A DNA stretch of 64,000 bases from Narthecium ossifragum (Eukaryota > Streptophyta > Magnoliopsida > Dioscoreales > Nartheciaceae): positions 13,406,290 through 13,470,289 of the forward strand of contig OY986965.1 of NCBI GenBank assembly GCA_963920575.1, given 5' to 3'. Shown here in pieces: positions 11,264-23,680 of the stretch (position 1 is the stretch's first letter; each line of letters starts with the position of its first letter). The notes beneath the pieces were generated by a model. The model made no database searches, was not told the DNA's origin, and worked only from the letters and a program-made list of their open reading frames with translations. The position numbers and the translations under genes were made by a program.

Positions 11264-11596
11264 TGCAAACAAGAAATAAAAGAGAGAAGAAGTGACTTAA
11301 AATGACGGGGGATTTGTCAAATGGTATGTTATTAGAGACTAATTTGTCATTTGATCCCCTATAGAAGATCTTAAATGTTTTAGTCCCACTATAGGGGATA
11401 GAAGACTATAATACCCTTATATATATATATATATATATTTATTTATTTATTTATTTTATTTATATTTATATTTATATATATCAGCCCCCCACAACCCCCC
11501 CCCCCCCGCGTCCCCGTCCCCCACCCCCCCTCGCGGCGCGTCCGGCGGGCCGTCCCCCCCACCATATCCCGAGGTCGTCCCCATCACGATCCCAAG
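11264..11596. other. AT-repeat and C-rich tract, left part of an older sequence split by an LTR element
   Basis: Contains an AT/TTTA microsatellite (about 11420-11480) followed by a C-rich, GC-rich stretch ending ATCCCAAG. Because the LTR element at 11597-18331 duplicated CCAAG, this tract was once continuous with 18332 onward, which is also C-rich and contains a similar phrase (AATCCCGAGGTCG). Confidence 0.55.
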
Positions 11597-12699
11597 TGTG
11601 AGGACATGTCCCTCTACTCCTGGGTCGACCGCTTGGGTCAAGCTTGTGGCGCGTTGTGGACAACAAGGGTAATTTGGTTAATTACGTCTTGTCGGTTTGT
11701 TTCACACCCGCGTGGTGCACACACAACCCCTATATTTGATTTATGTGTTTGCTAGAACCCTAGGCGGGCTTGGGATCGAAAGATTCAAGTGCATGCTCGT
11801 AGAAACCTGTTTTTAGAGCAGCTGGCGCCCCGTGTGTGATCGGTCGCTCCTGTGTCGGTGGTCGGCGCAGGCGACGTGTCCAGATAAGAACACGAACCAA
11901 CTTAACCCGGCTTAGTCCGACCGATCAATCCTGAAACCGATCGATCGAACTCGAGCCTATAAGTAGCCCGAGTCCTCCTCTGTTTTTCTGGTTTGTTTCT
12001 CTTCACCTTCTTCCCCTCCATTCTCCCTCCTCTACCCATCATTTTGAGTGCTTGAGGGCTTGTTGGATTCGTGGCAGCGAGAGAAAGATCCTTGGCTTGG
12101 TTTAAAGCCAGTTTGGTGCTCATACAGCGGGGATTCAGCCGAGGTTTGCGTACTCGCTAGGTTTCTACCTACTTGAGTTTATGTTGGGTTTTCTCTTAAT
12201 CTAGCTGGTAGACCTAGGTGTTCTTGGTGTTGTTGTGTGCATCTCGGTTAGCTTAATTACTTTTTTTAGTTTTATAAGATTTGATTGAGATTTTAGTAGG
12301 ATTTTAGCATGTTTAAACTCGGATTTTTCCGGTTTCTCTGTTCTTGAAGAACAGTCGGCTTACGACGTGTTTTTCGGTCTGTACATGCATGATCTTGATT
12401 TATGATGAACATGAGAGTTGTAGATCTTTGAGTCTACTCGCAGACCCAACTGGTTTCATAATTTTCCTATGAATTGTAATGATTTTCCTACGGATGGGCG
12501 GCGTTGCAGCAATTAAAGGTAATTAGTGAAGTTAATCGTTTTGATTAACGTTTTCCCGGTAATCGAGTCGTCGGATGTTTCCTGGTTTTGGATATGTTGA
12601 TCCCAATATGTTTTCCCGCATTTTTCTAAGTTGGATCTCGAATCCGACGTCTTTTCGACGAGGTCGCTTAGCCTCTAATTAGAGGATTTTGATGTTTAA

Positions 12700-12732
12700 A
12701 TAATATTATATGTTCAAAACATATAATATTAT
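12700..12732. repeat. Perfect 15-bp hairpin
   Basis: Arms ATAATATTATATGTT (12700-12714) and its exact reverse complement (12718-12732) around a 3-base loop, inside the outer LTR element. It may be the trace of a small insertion, or a cruciform-forming AT palindrome. Confidence 0.9.
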
Positions 12733-13379
12733 ATTTACTTATGTTCATCTAAGTTTTCGGGTGTTGACATCGATTTTAGCTAAGGTTAAGTGGACAACAT
12801 TTGCGGAATTCCCTTGACTGAATCCGCATGCACCAAATCCAAACTGGCTCATACAGAGTCGAGTCCATCCAAATCCCCTACATATTCCTGGTTTTGACGA
12901 CATCCTCTACAAACCGAAGAAATAAGGGTATTTTGGGAATTTAGACCAAAATACATGTCTAAATCTCCCACTACACCCCAAAATAGCCTTTAGATAGCTT
13001 TCACGGCATCCTAAATAAGCTGTGCAAATATAGGGGCATTTTGGTAATTTTCCACAACATCAGGGACATTATAGAAAATTCCCTGAAATGAATAAAGGAA
13101 AAATCCGAAAACTCAAAATAAATCTAAACAAATATCCAACTTCAAATTCGCCTAAATCACAGCCAAGGCGATGCGTGCGCCATGCGCGCGCACATGACTC
13201 GCATACATCGAGTTTAAAATACGCGCGCCACATAATGCACACATGTGTCTATGACATGCACAAACGTCGTGCTGCCATATGTCGCAACCAGACCGAAAGG
13301 GTATTTTGGTCATTTAAAACCCTAGCGGTCTATCAATCATCTACCTCTATCATTAGCCCCCAAGGGGTATCTTGGTCAT

Positions 13380-15750
13380 TGTGAGGACCTGTCCCTCTAT
13401 TCTTGTAGCTCGTTGTTGACCACGAGGGCAATTTGGTAAATTACACCTTGTCGGTTAGTTTTTCACCCGTGTGCGCACACAGCCTCTGATTGATGATTGT
13501 GTTGGACTAGATCCGTTTAGGAGGTTTTTGACCTGTGGATCGATCCAAGCTAGTGTTGGAATGATCCAGCCAGTCTTGGATCGATCTGACTTGGTGTTGG
13601 ATCGATTCGGGACTGTAGCTCGTCGGGGGAGTTGCGAGGACGGCCATCGTGGCCGTCGCTCTCCGCTGTCAGGGGAGAGGAGACTTTCTCTCCTCTGCTT
13701 CCCCTTTTCCCCTCCTTCCCCAGCTTTCCCCTTCCCTTTTCTTCTCCTCCTTCCTCTTCTACTTCTCTTCTTCTTCCTTCTTCTTTCTTCTTCTTCCGCG
13801 GCTCTGCTTCCTCTGTTCTTCTTGGCAGCCACCTTCTTCTTCACCGTTCTTCCTCCTCCGACCACCGTTTTGGGCGTTCCAAGGCTCGTTAGAACCGTGG
13901 CGGCGTGAGGAAGATCCCTGGTGTGTTTCGAGCTAGGTTGGTAACTGGTTTGCGGGGAATCAGCCGAGGATTGTGTTTCCGGTAGGTGTTCTACCTACGA
14001 GAGTTGTTTAATGGGTTTCTCTTAATCTAGCCGTTTGATCTTGCTGTTCTTTGTATTTCTGGATTACTCTTGCTTAGTAAAATTTCTTGTAAAAGTTTCA
14101 TAAGCTTTGGTTGAGATTTTAGTAGGATTTATGCATGTTTAATCTTAGATTTTCCAGTTTCTGCTGTTCTTGAAGAACAGTCGGCTTGCGACGAGTTTTT
14201 CGATCAGTACGTGCATGTTCTTGGGTTGTGATGAACATAAGAGTTGTAGATCTTCGACTCTACTCTCAAACTCAACTGATTTCATAATTTTCTAATTTTT
14301 TTACGATTTGTTATGAATTTATTACTGGAGGGCTGCGTTGCAGCAAGTAATTGGTAAGTTAGTTTGATTAGCGGTTTTGATTAGTGTTTTCCTGTTAATC
14401 TAGCCGTTGGATGATTCTGGATTTTGGATATATTGATCCCGGCATATAGATCTACTGTATTCTAGGTTTGATCTCAAATCTGACGTTGGTTGGACGTCCG
14501 ATCGACGGGTCAACTAGCAGCTATGTAGAGAATGGTTTCTTTTCTTGGGCTTTCCGAGTTCGATCGATCCAAGGACAAGTTGGATCGATCGGACTGCAAG
14601 TGGGATCGATCGGACTACAAGTGGGATCGATCGGACTGCAAGTAGGATCGATCCATGGGTATGTTGGATCGATCCAGGTTGCACCCAAGATGGTCTGTTC
14701 ACTGAGGGCAAGTCGGATCGATCCATGGATATGTTTTCCAGTGTTTCCCAGGAACAGTGTCTGAGGGTAGCAGAGAATGGCATGTGTTAGTGATATTGCT
14801 ATAAACTGTTGTTTGTTACCGCTTTGTGGTTGAACTGGGTGTGTGATGACTCCCGGGATTGTGTAGAATAAATGGGCTGGTTGTATGCCCTTTATTGCTT
14901 TGTGGTTAACCGAGGGAGTCATGAACCCTCGGGAATGTTTAGTATAAATGAGCCGAAGGTATGCCCTTGATTGTTGCTTGTTTATACTGTTGCATGCATT
15001 GTTGATTGTGCATTAGGTGCCTAGGGTTTGACTGTGGTGCTGTTAGTCTGATGTTAGAGGTCGTGTTAGCTCTGTTGCTTGGAGTGCTGAGAGTTGGTTG
15101 TCATAACCACGGTTGTTCCGCCAAGTGTGGAGGTCCCGTTTGGAGAGGGGTGTCCTATAGGTATTGTCATGTCCACTCTGTGTCAAGGAATGTCGGAGAA
15201 TGTCCACCCTTGAACAGTGGCTATCGGAGGGACGTACTTTGGACAGGTGCCCTTCGGGTTATTGACGGGATTTATGGGGTCCTTGGCATGCCTAAGTACT
15301 TGGCACAGAGTTAGTTCCGTTGCAGTTTCCCTTTCCTATTGTGTGTTGTAGAGTAGAACCCTACTAAGCTTAGTGCTCACTCCTACCCGAGCGGCGTTTG
15401 CAGGCGCAGGTACCAGCTCTCCTTCGGTGGCCCCCAGTTGCTCGTCATGCGGTGGCGCGACAACATCAGGGCATGTTTGAGGGCCAAGATGGCTTCTGTT
15501 GTGCCTTCCGGGAGACCTCTGTTGATGTAACCTTTTATGAGTTTTATAACATCTTTTGTACTTGAGGACTGTTTATGTAAATCTTGGTGTAACTCTGTTT
15601 TATGTACAGTTTTGTAATAATAGGAGTTGTTAGATTTACTTCTGTCCTCTGACTGCTTGTTGTAACTGTTTCCGCCAGTTGTTGTTAGTAGATGTAGGAA
15701 TCCCCCCTCGTGTCCCGGTCCGGATGGGTTTTCTGGGCCGGGGTGCGGCA
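13380..15750. mobile_element. Solo LTR, 2,371 bp, nested in the element above
   Basis: Starts TGTGAGGACCTG, ends GGGTGCGGCA (TG..CA), with the exact 5-bp duplication GTCAT at 13375-13379 and 15751-15755. Homologous at both ends to the host LTR-type element, so one family member jumped into another and then lost its body by LTR recombination. Contains a pyrimidine-rich tract (13670-13870) and a 21-bp tandem repeat (about 14561-14665). Frames within it are artefacts of the repeats. Confidence 0.93.
14561..14665. repeat. 21-bp tandem repeat with GATCGATC core, about five units
   Basis: Units of the form GGATCGATCGGACTGCAAGT repeat with a 21-bp period inside the solo LTR, with looser copies of the GATCGATCC core on to about 14730. 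The core is self-complementary. Repeats in an LTR upstream region can be enhancer-like, but no function is shown here. Confidence 0.88.
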
Positions 15751-15755
15751 GTCAT

Positions 15756-17400
15756 TCCACATCTCCAAGGATATAATGACTTAAAATATGGTCATTATGC
15801 TCTCCAGCAGGATGTTTAGGTCCAAAACATATACAAAATGGTAGTTCAGTAATTTCCACCTGAACCCCTGCCCGAGGACATTTTGGTAAATTCCCCACAT
15901 AATGGTCTAAAACATTTGAAATTCAAACAAGCATTCATAATTCAACCACATCATGTACAAAATTCAAACATACATTCTGAATTCAAACAAATATTCGGAA
16001 TTCAAATGGATGCTACAACTTTCAAACAGAAATATTCAAATGCAGGAAATCATTATCTCAACCATCTAAAATCCTACGTACCTTTCAGATCTTAACCACC
16101 AAGATATGATCGACTGAACATATCTTAACACCTAGATCTGAACAACCCCTGCTAACACCCAGATCTGAACAACCCCTGCCTATAAATAAAGGCACAGAGG
16201 AATAGATCAGGGGCTGGAAAAATAGAGAGAGGGAGGAGAGACAGGGAGATAGAAAGGAAGAGGAGGAGCGTCGCCGTCGCCTGCCTTGCTCCAGCCCGAG
16301 GACCTCCGTCGTCGTCGCCATCCTTGATCTAGCCCAAGGAGCTCGTCAGAGGAACTCATCGCCGTCGTCTTCCTTGATCCAGCCAGAGGATTTGTCCCCG
16401 TCGCCGTCCTCGAGCCACCCGCGAAGCATGAAGCACGCCTCCAGCAAGGTCCACGCCGCGGCTTCCCCTGCTTTTGTCTATCTTGAAGCTTGGACGCCTC
16501 CCCTGTTTTCGATTGCCCATTCCTTTGCTCCGGCCATACCTCCACAGTGACGAAGTCCAGATACAGGCGCTCCCCTGTTTTATCCGAGGCTTCCCCTATT
16601 TTCACTAGCCTTGAAGCTTGGACGACGCCTCCCCAATTTTATCCGGCGTTTCCCCAACTCCGCCGGCTTCTCCAACTCTAACAACGCTTCCACGACCAAG
16701 GCCTCCTCTGTTTCTAGCCGGCGCGCATCTTGGGTCCGTGTTCGTGCAGTCGAAGATGGAGGTGGCTTAGAACGAAAACTTGTTGCTGATTAGATTTGCT
16801 AGTTGCTAGAAGACGAAGCAAGTTCTAAAAGTTTGCTGCCAAAGAAAGCTTTGGAAGATTGTTGTTTGTGAGCTTCGAGGATTATTATTCATTGTTGTTA
16901 GAAGACAAGGATTGATTGCTGCTAGTTGAGTGTTCAAAAATTGCGCCGGTTGCGGCCAAAGAAAGCTTCAAAAGCTTGAAGATTAAGAGCTACCATCGAA
17001 ACTTTGAAGCCGTATAACTTTCAACAAATCCGGTGACAAAGGTGAGGGTCTAAGACTCTCACGTTCTTACGCATGTTCTTTGTCATTTAATTTTATTAGT
17101 GGCAATGCAAAAAAATCCGCCCTAAATATCGGGTCTAGATTCGGAGGTGTTCCCTACGGAGATGTAAACGATGGATTTGTCTACTTGGCGATCTAGGGGT
17201 GTGGTGCCTGCAGTTTCCTTGTACGAAATTAAAAATGATTTGCTCGGAAATAAAATAGAAATCTCGTCCCAACGAGATCGATGTTTTATTCATGAACATC
17301 GGGGTTGCATCCCGTTGCAGGGATCCACGGTTGACGGTCGCGGTACCGTCATAATGCCGGGATCCGCTACGGATTGGTTGGCAACGGTCGGTAGTATCGC
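15756..17400. other. Middle of the outer LTR-type element, no recognisable gene
   Basis: Contains a direct repeat around 16127-16180 (ACCYAGATCTGAACAACCCC twice), a TATA-like string at 16181, a coding-looking but unrecognised GC-rich stretch (16250-16790), and an intron-like AT-rich stretch. I see no retroviral-type domain. Confidence 0.5.
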
Positions 17401-18336
17401 TGCAGCAATTCAGTTGGACTTGTTTGTTATTTTATCATACTGTTGCATGCTTACTTCTTACCTGCGCATAATCATATCATGTATTTTTGTTTGTGCATTA
17501 GATGCATAAGGATAGGCCGTGGGCGATGGGTTGATCGCCGATCCGAGGCTTTCGGGTAGCTCGGATTTAGCTTTAGGACCATGACGAGTAGCAAGGTCCA
17601 GGTTGGATTGTAGTATTCAGTCGATATCGATGATAGGCTTAGATGACTTGAATACATGTTGATCGATGATTTTAGAGGTCGTGTTGGCCTCGAGCCAGGT
17701 GTTGAGGGTGCAACCAGTGTCGTCATTTCATCCTTGGGCAGAGGGTGTGCCTGCCCGGCAGAGACTTGTCCTGCCCAGCAGTGTCTTCGTCCTACTGTAC
17801 TAGGTGTTTCCAGGATGGGCCCAGTTCGTTAGGATGACCATGGTTGGATACCTAGAGACACCAGTGGGGTTATGGGACCCCGTAGCACATCTAGGCCTAG
17901 CTTGGGGACGACACTGTTGAGTTTCCCTCCTTTCTATGTGTCGTAGTGTAGAACCCTACTGAGCTTAGTGCTCACTCCTACTCGGGCTGCGCTTTGAAGG
18001 TGCAGGCGTTAGCTCTTCTTCAGTGGCCCCTACCGGGCAGGTGTTTGGTGGCCCGGTGGCATCTGGCGGTACTTGAGGAGCGGTGATCGTCATCTACACC
18101 CCCTTTTGTTTAGATAGTCTCCTACGAGAGTGTGATGTATATAAATGTACCCTCTGAGGTTTTGAAATCTTTTGTATTATATCTTTTGAGGTTGTTAATT
18201 ATGAGTACTAGTGAAATGTTTAAGGAGACCAATAAGATAGAGGGAACCCTCGCCAAAATTATTCCACATTTAGTTAGGTTTTGGTTTGTGTCATCTGGTC
18301 CGGTTGGGCCTTCACGAGTCGGGGCACAACACCAAG

Positions 18337-19770
18337 GTCGTCACCATCCACCGTCCCCGTCCCTATCCCCGTCCCCGTCCCCGCCCCCCCCCACCTCTTC
18401 ACGCGTCCGGTGCCCCGCCTCGCCCCCAAATCCCGAGGTCGCCTCCTCCGTCGCGATCCCGTCCCGCCAACGGGCGTCGACGATCTTGTCACTGGATCCC
18501 GCCACCAGATCTCGTCCCGTTTGTCGACGACGGGGACCAAGCTCCAACCTCCATATCTTGTCCCGTCTCGTCTCGATCTTGTCACCGGTTCCCGGCTCCA
18601 ACTTCCGTCTCGCCAACCTTCAATCCAAGCTCACCACCTCGATCCATCGCCGATCCAGATCCGAAGGAGCTGGAGCCTCCTCACGGGGCCTCCTCCCAAT
18701 CCGTCGTCGTCGCTGATCCAGATCCCGTCACTGTCATTGATCCACATCTAGATTCGTCGCTGCCGCCCCCACCTCCAGATCCGTCATCTCCGTCACCGGG
18801 ATCCGCACCTTCGACTCCCTCCCATCCTCCGACCTCCTATTCTTCGCGATGTCATCCGATCTCGTCGGATCCGACGCGAGGTCGCCGCCAAGCCCATCTC
18901 CAAGTACGTCGCCGATCCCGACCATCACTCATCGCCGACCATCGCCCGTCTCGGGATCCCCGTTGTGAAGAGGAGGGAGCCATTCTTGGGGAAAAATATT
19001 GTCACATTTCTTTTCTTTTCTTTTCTTTTTGAAAAATCAATAGTGTGTCCTTTTAGTAAATTTCCAGCTATTTAATGTGGAAATGGCCCTATGCTTGTAG
19101 TAACTTTTCATTTCCAGGAAGTAACTACCAAACAATAGACATATGATGAAAAATAAGTACCAATTTATTACCATTTTTTTGAAAAGTAGCTACTAAAATA
19201 ACAATTTGACACACAATTGACAGTAACTACCAATGTTATCCCAATTTTCAAAAAGTAACTACAAAAACACAATTGACATACGATGGAAAGTAACTTGCAA
19301 TTTGCGTCTATTTTTTGAAAAGTAACTACCAATTTTCAAATTTTTTGTAGTTACTTTTCATTCTGTAGTTAAAATATTAAAATATTGAAAAATATTGTGA
19401 AAAATATTTATAATTACTTTTCAATTTTGTAGTTACTTTCCATTTTTTTCAATTTTTATGGGGCATATCACTTTTGAAATATTTGTAGTTAATTTTCACT
19501 TTGTAGTTAAAATATTAAAAATATTCTATAAAATATTTGTAGTTACTTTTAAATTTTGGCAGTTACTTTTCATTTTTTTTTTGTAGTTAGTTTCCAGTTT
19601 TTTTTATAGTTACTTTCCAGTGGGAATACGAACAATCATTGGGAATACGAACAGTCACTTGAAGGGAAGATAGGATGTTAAAAGAGTATTTTAGTAATAA
19701 AAAATATAGCTGAGAAAAATTAACCAGGATGGTGTTTGCTTAACATCTAAACTTCCTTTCATTCTAAATT
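18337..19770. other. C-rich tract followed by mirrored short-repeat arrays
   Basis: 18340-18960 is GC-rich with long but unrecognised Pro/Arg/Ser-rich frames on both strands. 19090-19330 holds many copies of AGTAACTAC and 19340-19620 many copies of the reverse complement GTAGTTACT, so the two halves could pair as a long imperfect hairpin. No transposase and no clear ends. It is the right part of the sequence split at 11596. Confidence 0.55.
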
Positions 19771-20879
19771 GCCCAAATTACACTTTAGTACCATGTAGTT
19801 TCAGGGATTATCATTTTAATACCCTCAATTTTAAAAATTATATAAATGTACCCTTAACTTTTCAAACTATGTTGTTACTCCGGACCGTCAGACGGCATTA
19901 GCTGGCCTCACAAAAAATCGATCACATGACCGGTTTTCACCCCTTTCCGTTCTCTCCATTTCCGGCGACGCACTCACCCTCGTTGGAGCCCCTTCATATC
20001 TGGAATCCATCACCGTCGACTGCCTCTCTTGTCCACTCTCCTCCCTCACCGTCACCCCCTTCCTTGATTTCCATCCTTGCTACACCCTCGAACACAATGC
20101 CGACCACCGCGGCTCATCTCTCACGCGATTCTCCTCACTCATGCTCGCGACTCCCCACCGCCAACACCGATCATCGCCGGCCAACCTCGTCTCGTCGCTC
20201 ACCTCCTTCCTCCCTCCTATGACCCTCCGTCTCCTTCTTCTCTTCTCTTCCCCCCTCCGATCTCCTCCACCCCTAACCCCTCTTTCTCTAGCATCAGCGA
20301 CCCCATCCAAGGTCGCCGATCGGATCTCATCGTCCTCGCCTCCCCGCTCCTCTGCAACACCTCAAGAAGGTCCGGAGACCCTCCTCGAAGATTCCTACCA
20401 CGGTCCCAGGAGGTCTCCTTCACCACCAATCAAGAACCCCACAATGTCACCGCACCGCCGTCCTCGGATCCGTCTGCTACAAGGGTTGATCTCACGATCA
20501 GACCTCGCATGAATACTCTCATGTGTCCTGCAAATCTTCCCCCACCAGCCTCATCCTCCGATGCCGAAGTTTCGCCGTTGATTCATCGCTAGCAGTTTCT
20601 CAGCCGTCCGATCGCAGCCATCACCTAATTCATTGATCACCATCACAACCGTTTGATCTTGATCAACAGCCTATAGTCCTCTGATCCACAGAAAACGGGT
20701 AGAAACCGATCACGTGTGAGCACATGACCGGTTTGTCGTGAGGCGACCCTAACGCCATATGAGGCTTGGAACTAAATTGAGTGGTTTAAAAAGTTAAAGG
20801 TATATTTATGTAAATTTTAAAATTAAGGGTATCAAAATGATAAAACATAAAACTAATGGTACTAAAGTGTAATTTGGCC
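19771..20879. mobile_element. Short non-autonomous MULE-like element
   Basis: Inverted ends (GCCCAAATTACACTTTAGTACC left; GGCCAAATTACACTTTAGTACC read inward from the right) continue for about 100 bp through ATTTTAATACCCT-like sequence. The flanks TTCTAAATT (19762-19770) and ATCTAAATT (20880-20888) match at 8 of 9 bases, the size of a MULE duplication. The interior (19920-20700) is GC-rich with unrecognised Ser/Pro-rich frames, as in Pack-MULEs carrying gene fragments, but I cannot name a source gene. Confidence 0.8.
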
Positions 20880-20890
20880 ATCTAAATTTA

Positions 20891-21839
20891 GGGCCTGTTT
20901 GGTTTGGGTGCATCAGGGTGCATCGCATCGTGCGATGCACCCTGATGCACCAATCCCCTGTTTGGTTTGCACCCTGCATCGCGCGATGCACCCTGAAGCA
21001 CCAATCCTTTGTTTGGTTCGCAGGGTGCATCGCGCGACGCATGCATCACACGATTCATTTTCAGCTGATTTCGTTCATCGTATGAAATGGTCAAAGTGGG
21101 CGTTTCATACGATGCACCCTCGCGCGAGCTCTTCACCGACGAACCCGACACTGACCCAAAGGCAAACCAAACATAATATAATATAATTTTAACTTTATGG
21201 CATCATTATGTAAATTTATATGAATAATATATATATTATTGAGATATATATGATAATATATATTATTCATATGATGTTCACATAATGATGCAATGATGTT
21301 AAATTTTAATATATATAATATTAAAATATCATATAATATATATTAAAATTTTAATATATATTAAAATTTAACTTCATTGCATCATTATCTGAACATTTTA
21401 TGAATAATATATATATTATATATATCTCAATAATATATATATATATATTATTCATATAAAGTTCACATAACGATGCAATGAAGTTAAATTTTAATATATA
21501 TATAATATTAAAATATCATATAATATATATTAAAATATCATATAATGTATATTAAAATTTTAATATATATTAAAATGTAACTTTATTGCATCATTATATG
21601 AAAATTATACGAATAATATATATATTATTTTAATATAAATATTATATAAATAATGTTGCATCATATGATCCAAAAGGCAAACCAAACACCAGCATTAGAT
21701 GGCCGATGCATGCATCCCACGATACATGCGTCCGACGATGCATGCGTCCCACGATACATGCGTCCCATGATACATGCGTCCCACGATGCATGCATCCCAC
21801 GATGCATGCATCCCACGATTCAAGCAACCAAACGCCCCC
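20891..21839. mobile_element. PIF/Harbinger-type MITE
   Basis: Ends GGGCCTGTTTGGTT and, inward from the right, GGGGGCGTTTGGTT, with TTA at 20888-20890 and 21840-21842. Both terminal regions carry short palindromic units (GCATCGCGCGATGC-like on the left; GATGCATGCATCCCAC-like tandem units on the right, about 21705-21820). The middle is AT-rich with repeated inverted TATATTAAAAT/ATAATATATA blocks. No coding capacity. Confidence 0.85.
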
Positions 21840-21842
21840 TTA

Positions 21843-23680
21843 ATGGACAGACTGATGCAGTTATAAAAAAGAAGCAGAGAAAAATAATAATCCAAAACCA
21901 AAAAGGTTTCAGCTGCTACTTAAATCCCACAAATCTTACAGATCTTGGATGACGTATCCCACCAACCACCCAACGTATTGCTAATTGGTTTGTAGTTGGC
22001 AAAAGATTTTTTAAAGAATTGTAATTCTTTACGAACAATGTATTAGTTCTCCTAGCAGCTACATAGCTGTTGATTTATGCATAAAGGAGAAAGCAATCAT
22101 TAACAAGCATGAGAAAAAGAGAACACAGTCACAACTGCAAAAGTACTAATATCATGGAATGCAAGTACACAGTTCTCTATATGCTCCCTGATTTCTATTG
22201 CTAGAAAGCAATCACTAAGCATGAACAGATAGCAAGTGCCAAATACAAGAACTTACACAAATTGCGCATAATTAGGCAATGTAGCTCAAAGATCAGAAGA
22301 TAACAGGAAAAGAAAAAAAAAGGGAAAAAAGACTGAAAATCCATTCAGAAATCAAGCACTTAAATTTAAAGTTCAACTATAACTTTGATCTAAAAGTGTA
22401 AGTTACCTACTAGTTGTTAGTCAAAATAATGGTTAACCAATCAATGGTTGACACGTCAGCCTAACAGCAATGGCCGACGACCTTTCTAATATAACTAGAT
22501 AATCATTTGACATAATATACAGGAAGCCATCGACCAAATGAAGAAAAGCAAAAGAAGCATCGGCCATGGGCGATGATAATCTATACCCAAAAGAAGCATC
22601 GGCCATGAACGATAGTGATCTATACACAAAAGAAACATCGATCGAGAAGAATAACAAGGCAGCTTAGGAACGATCATCGACCAAAGTTAGTACCTGGCAA
22701 CACAAAGAAAGCTCATCGCCCAGGTGCAACCGTTATCGATCAAACTGTGACGCAACGAAAATGTGAAAACGTCGGAGAACATGGGACACGCGGCTTATCA
22801 AGAGTGAAAGATGAAAGATAGTGGAGAACGTGCTGAGCGGGAGTTACCAGACAGCTTAACTGCTTAAGTATAAATAGTCTTATCTTTTACTGTGTAATCT
22901 CTCTCGCAAATCAAACCCAGAGCCTACGAGCATGATGTCTCTTTTCAATATGTTTCTCGTTTTTGTAAGTTATTTTATTTAAAGGAATGAATGTGTTTCT
23001 TTTAATCTATGTTTCTTCTCTTAGAATAATGTAGTTTTCATTATTGTTCTTAGGCAAATCTTATAGGATTAGAACTTTTTGATGTTTTATTTACCGTTTT
23101 CCTTATAAGTTTTCTTTACTGTTTTCTTTAGATTAGTTTAATTTAAAGTGCTTTATTATTCTAATCTAGATTAATTAAATTATGCTAGGTTTAACTTATA
23201 TTTTCTTTGAGTTAGCAATTTAGGATAGTGTTCACTGTTTTCTAGATTAACTTAGCAGTTTTAGATATTTTTCCCATTTTTTGTAGATTAATTTAGGTTT
23301 AATATTAATAACTAATATTTATTATATTATTAAATTAGGTTCAATCTACGTTTCGGTTTAACCTGACACCTCTGTTTGAACATAGTTTGAAGAATTTGAT
23401 CCATAACACAATTTCCTGATTTCTTGACTGTTAGATAGTTTTGACTTTGATTATTTGACTGGTCAATGGTTAAATTTTATGAGGCCATGTGAAAAGCTTG
23501 GAACTGACACGTGAAAAGCTTCGTAAACAATGTGAGGCCATCTCCCTAACAAAAAAAGGGAGGGTAAACAAAAATCAATAAAAATTCCTTAGCCACAAAA
23601 ACATACGAAGAAAAAGTAAATTTTGTACTCTTTTGCACCTGAATTTTTGCTATGCAAGTTTCACATATTTACTAGGGCAA
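21843..23680. other. No recognised gene; possible transcribed retroelement remnant
   Basis: Around 22540-22640 AGAAGCATCGGCCATG-type phrases repeat, and at 22868 a clean TATA box (GTATAAATAG) is followed by pyrimidine-rich sequence, which looks like an LTR U3/R junction on the plus strand. I could not find both ends or a target duplication, so this is only a suspicion. Confidence 0.3.

Larger units (their letters stand above)
11597..18331. mobile_element. LTR-type retroelement (solo-LTR-like), interrupted
   Basis: It begins TGTGAGGACATG and ends GGGGCACAACA, flanked by the 5-bp duplication CCAAG at 11592-11596 and 18332-18336. Its first ~1.1 kb and last ~0.9 kb are diverged relatives of the solo LTR nested inside it. 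Landmarks include TCTTAATCTAGC, GAACAGTCGGCTT and AACCCTACT(A/G)AGCTTAGTGC. Without the nested LTR it is about 4.36 kb and no gag, protease, reverse transcriptase or integrase frame is visible, so it resembles a long solo LTR with an unrelated middle (about 12760-17400). TATA-like strings occur near 11957 and 16181. Confidence 0.8.

Noticed and set aside
10571..11273. A target duplication for the 10581-11263 element
   Set aside because: Left and right flanks do not match at 2, 3, 8 or 9 bp, so the superfamily was left open.
13455..13936. Lys/Arg-rich and Ser/Phe/Leu-rich frames on opposite strands
   Set aside because: Both come from the pyrimidine-rich tract inside a solo LTR.
14468..14922. 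Frames repeating QVGSIGL or similar
   Set aside because: Translation of the 21-bp tandem repeat (seven codons per unit) within the LTR; not a protein repeat domain.
18132..19032. Pro/Arg/Ser-rich frames up to 248 codons
   Set aside because: GC-rich composition opens several overlapping frames on both strands; no recognisable domain, start context or splice pattern.
22430..23470. Copia-type solo LTR around the TATA box at 22868
   Set aside because: TATA and leader-like sequence are present, but the TGG..TCA boundaries near repeated CAATGGTT do not give a consistent duplication.
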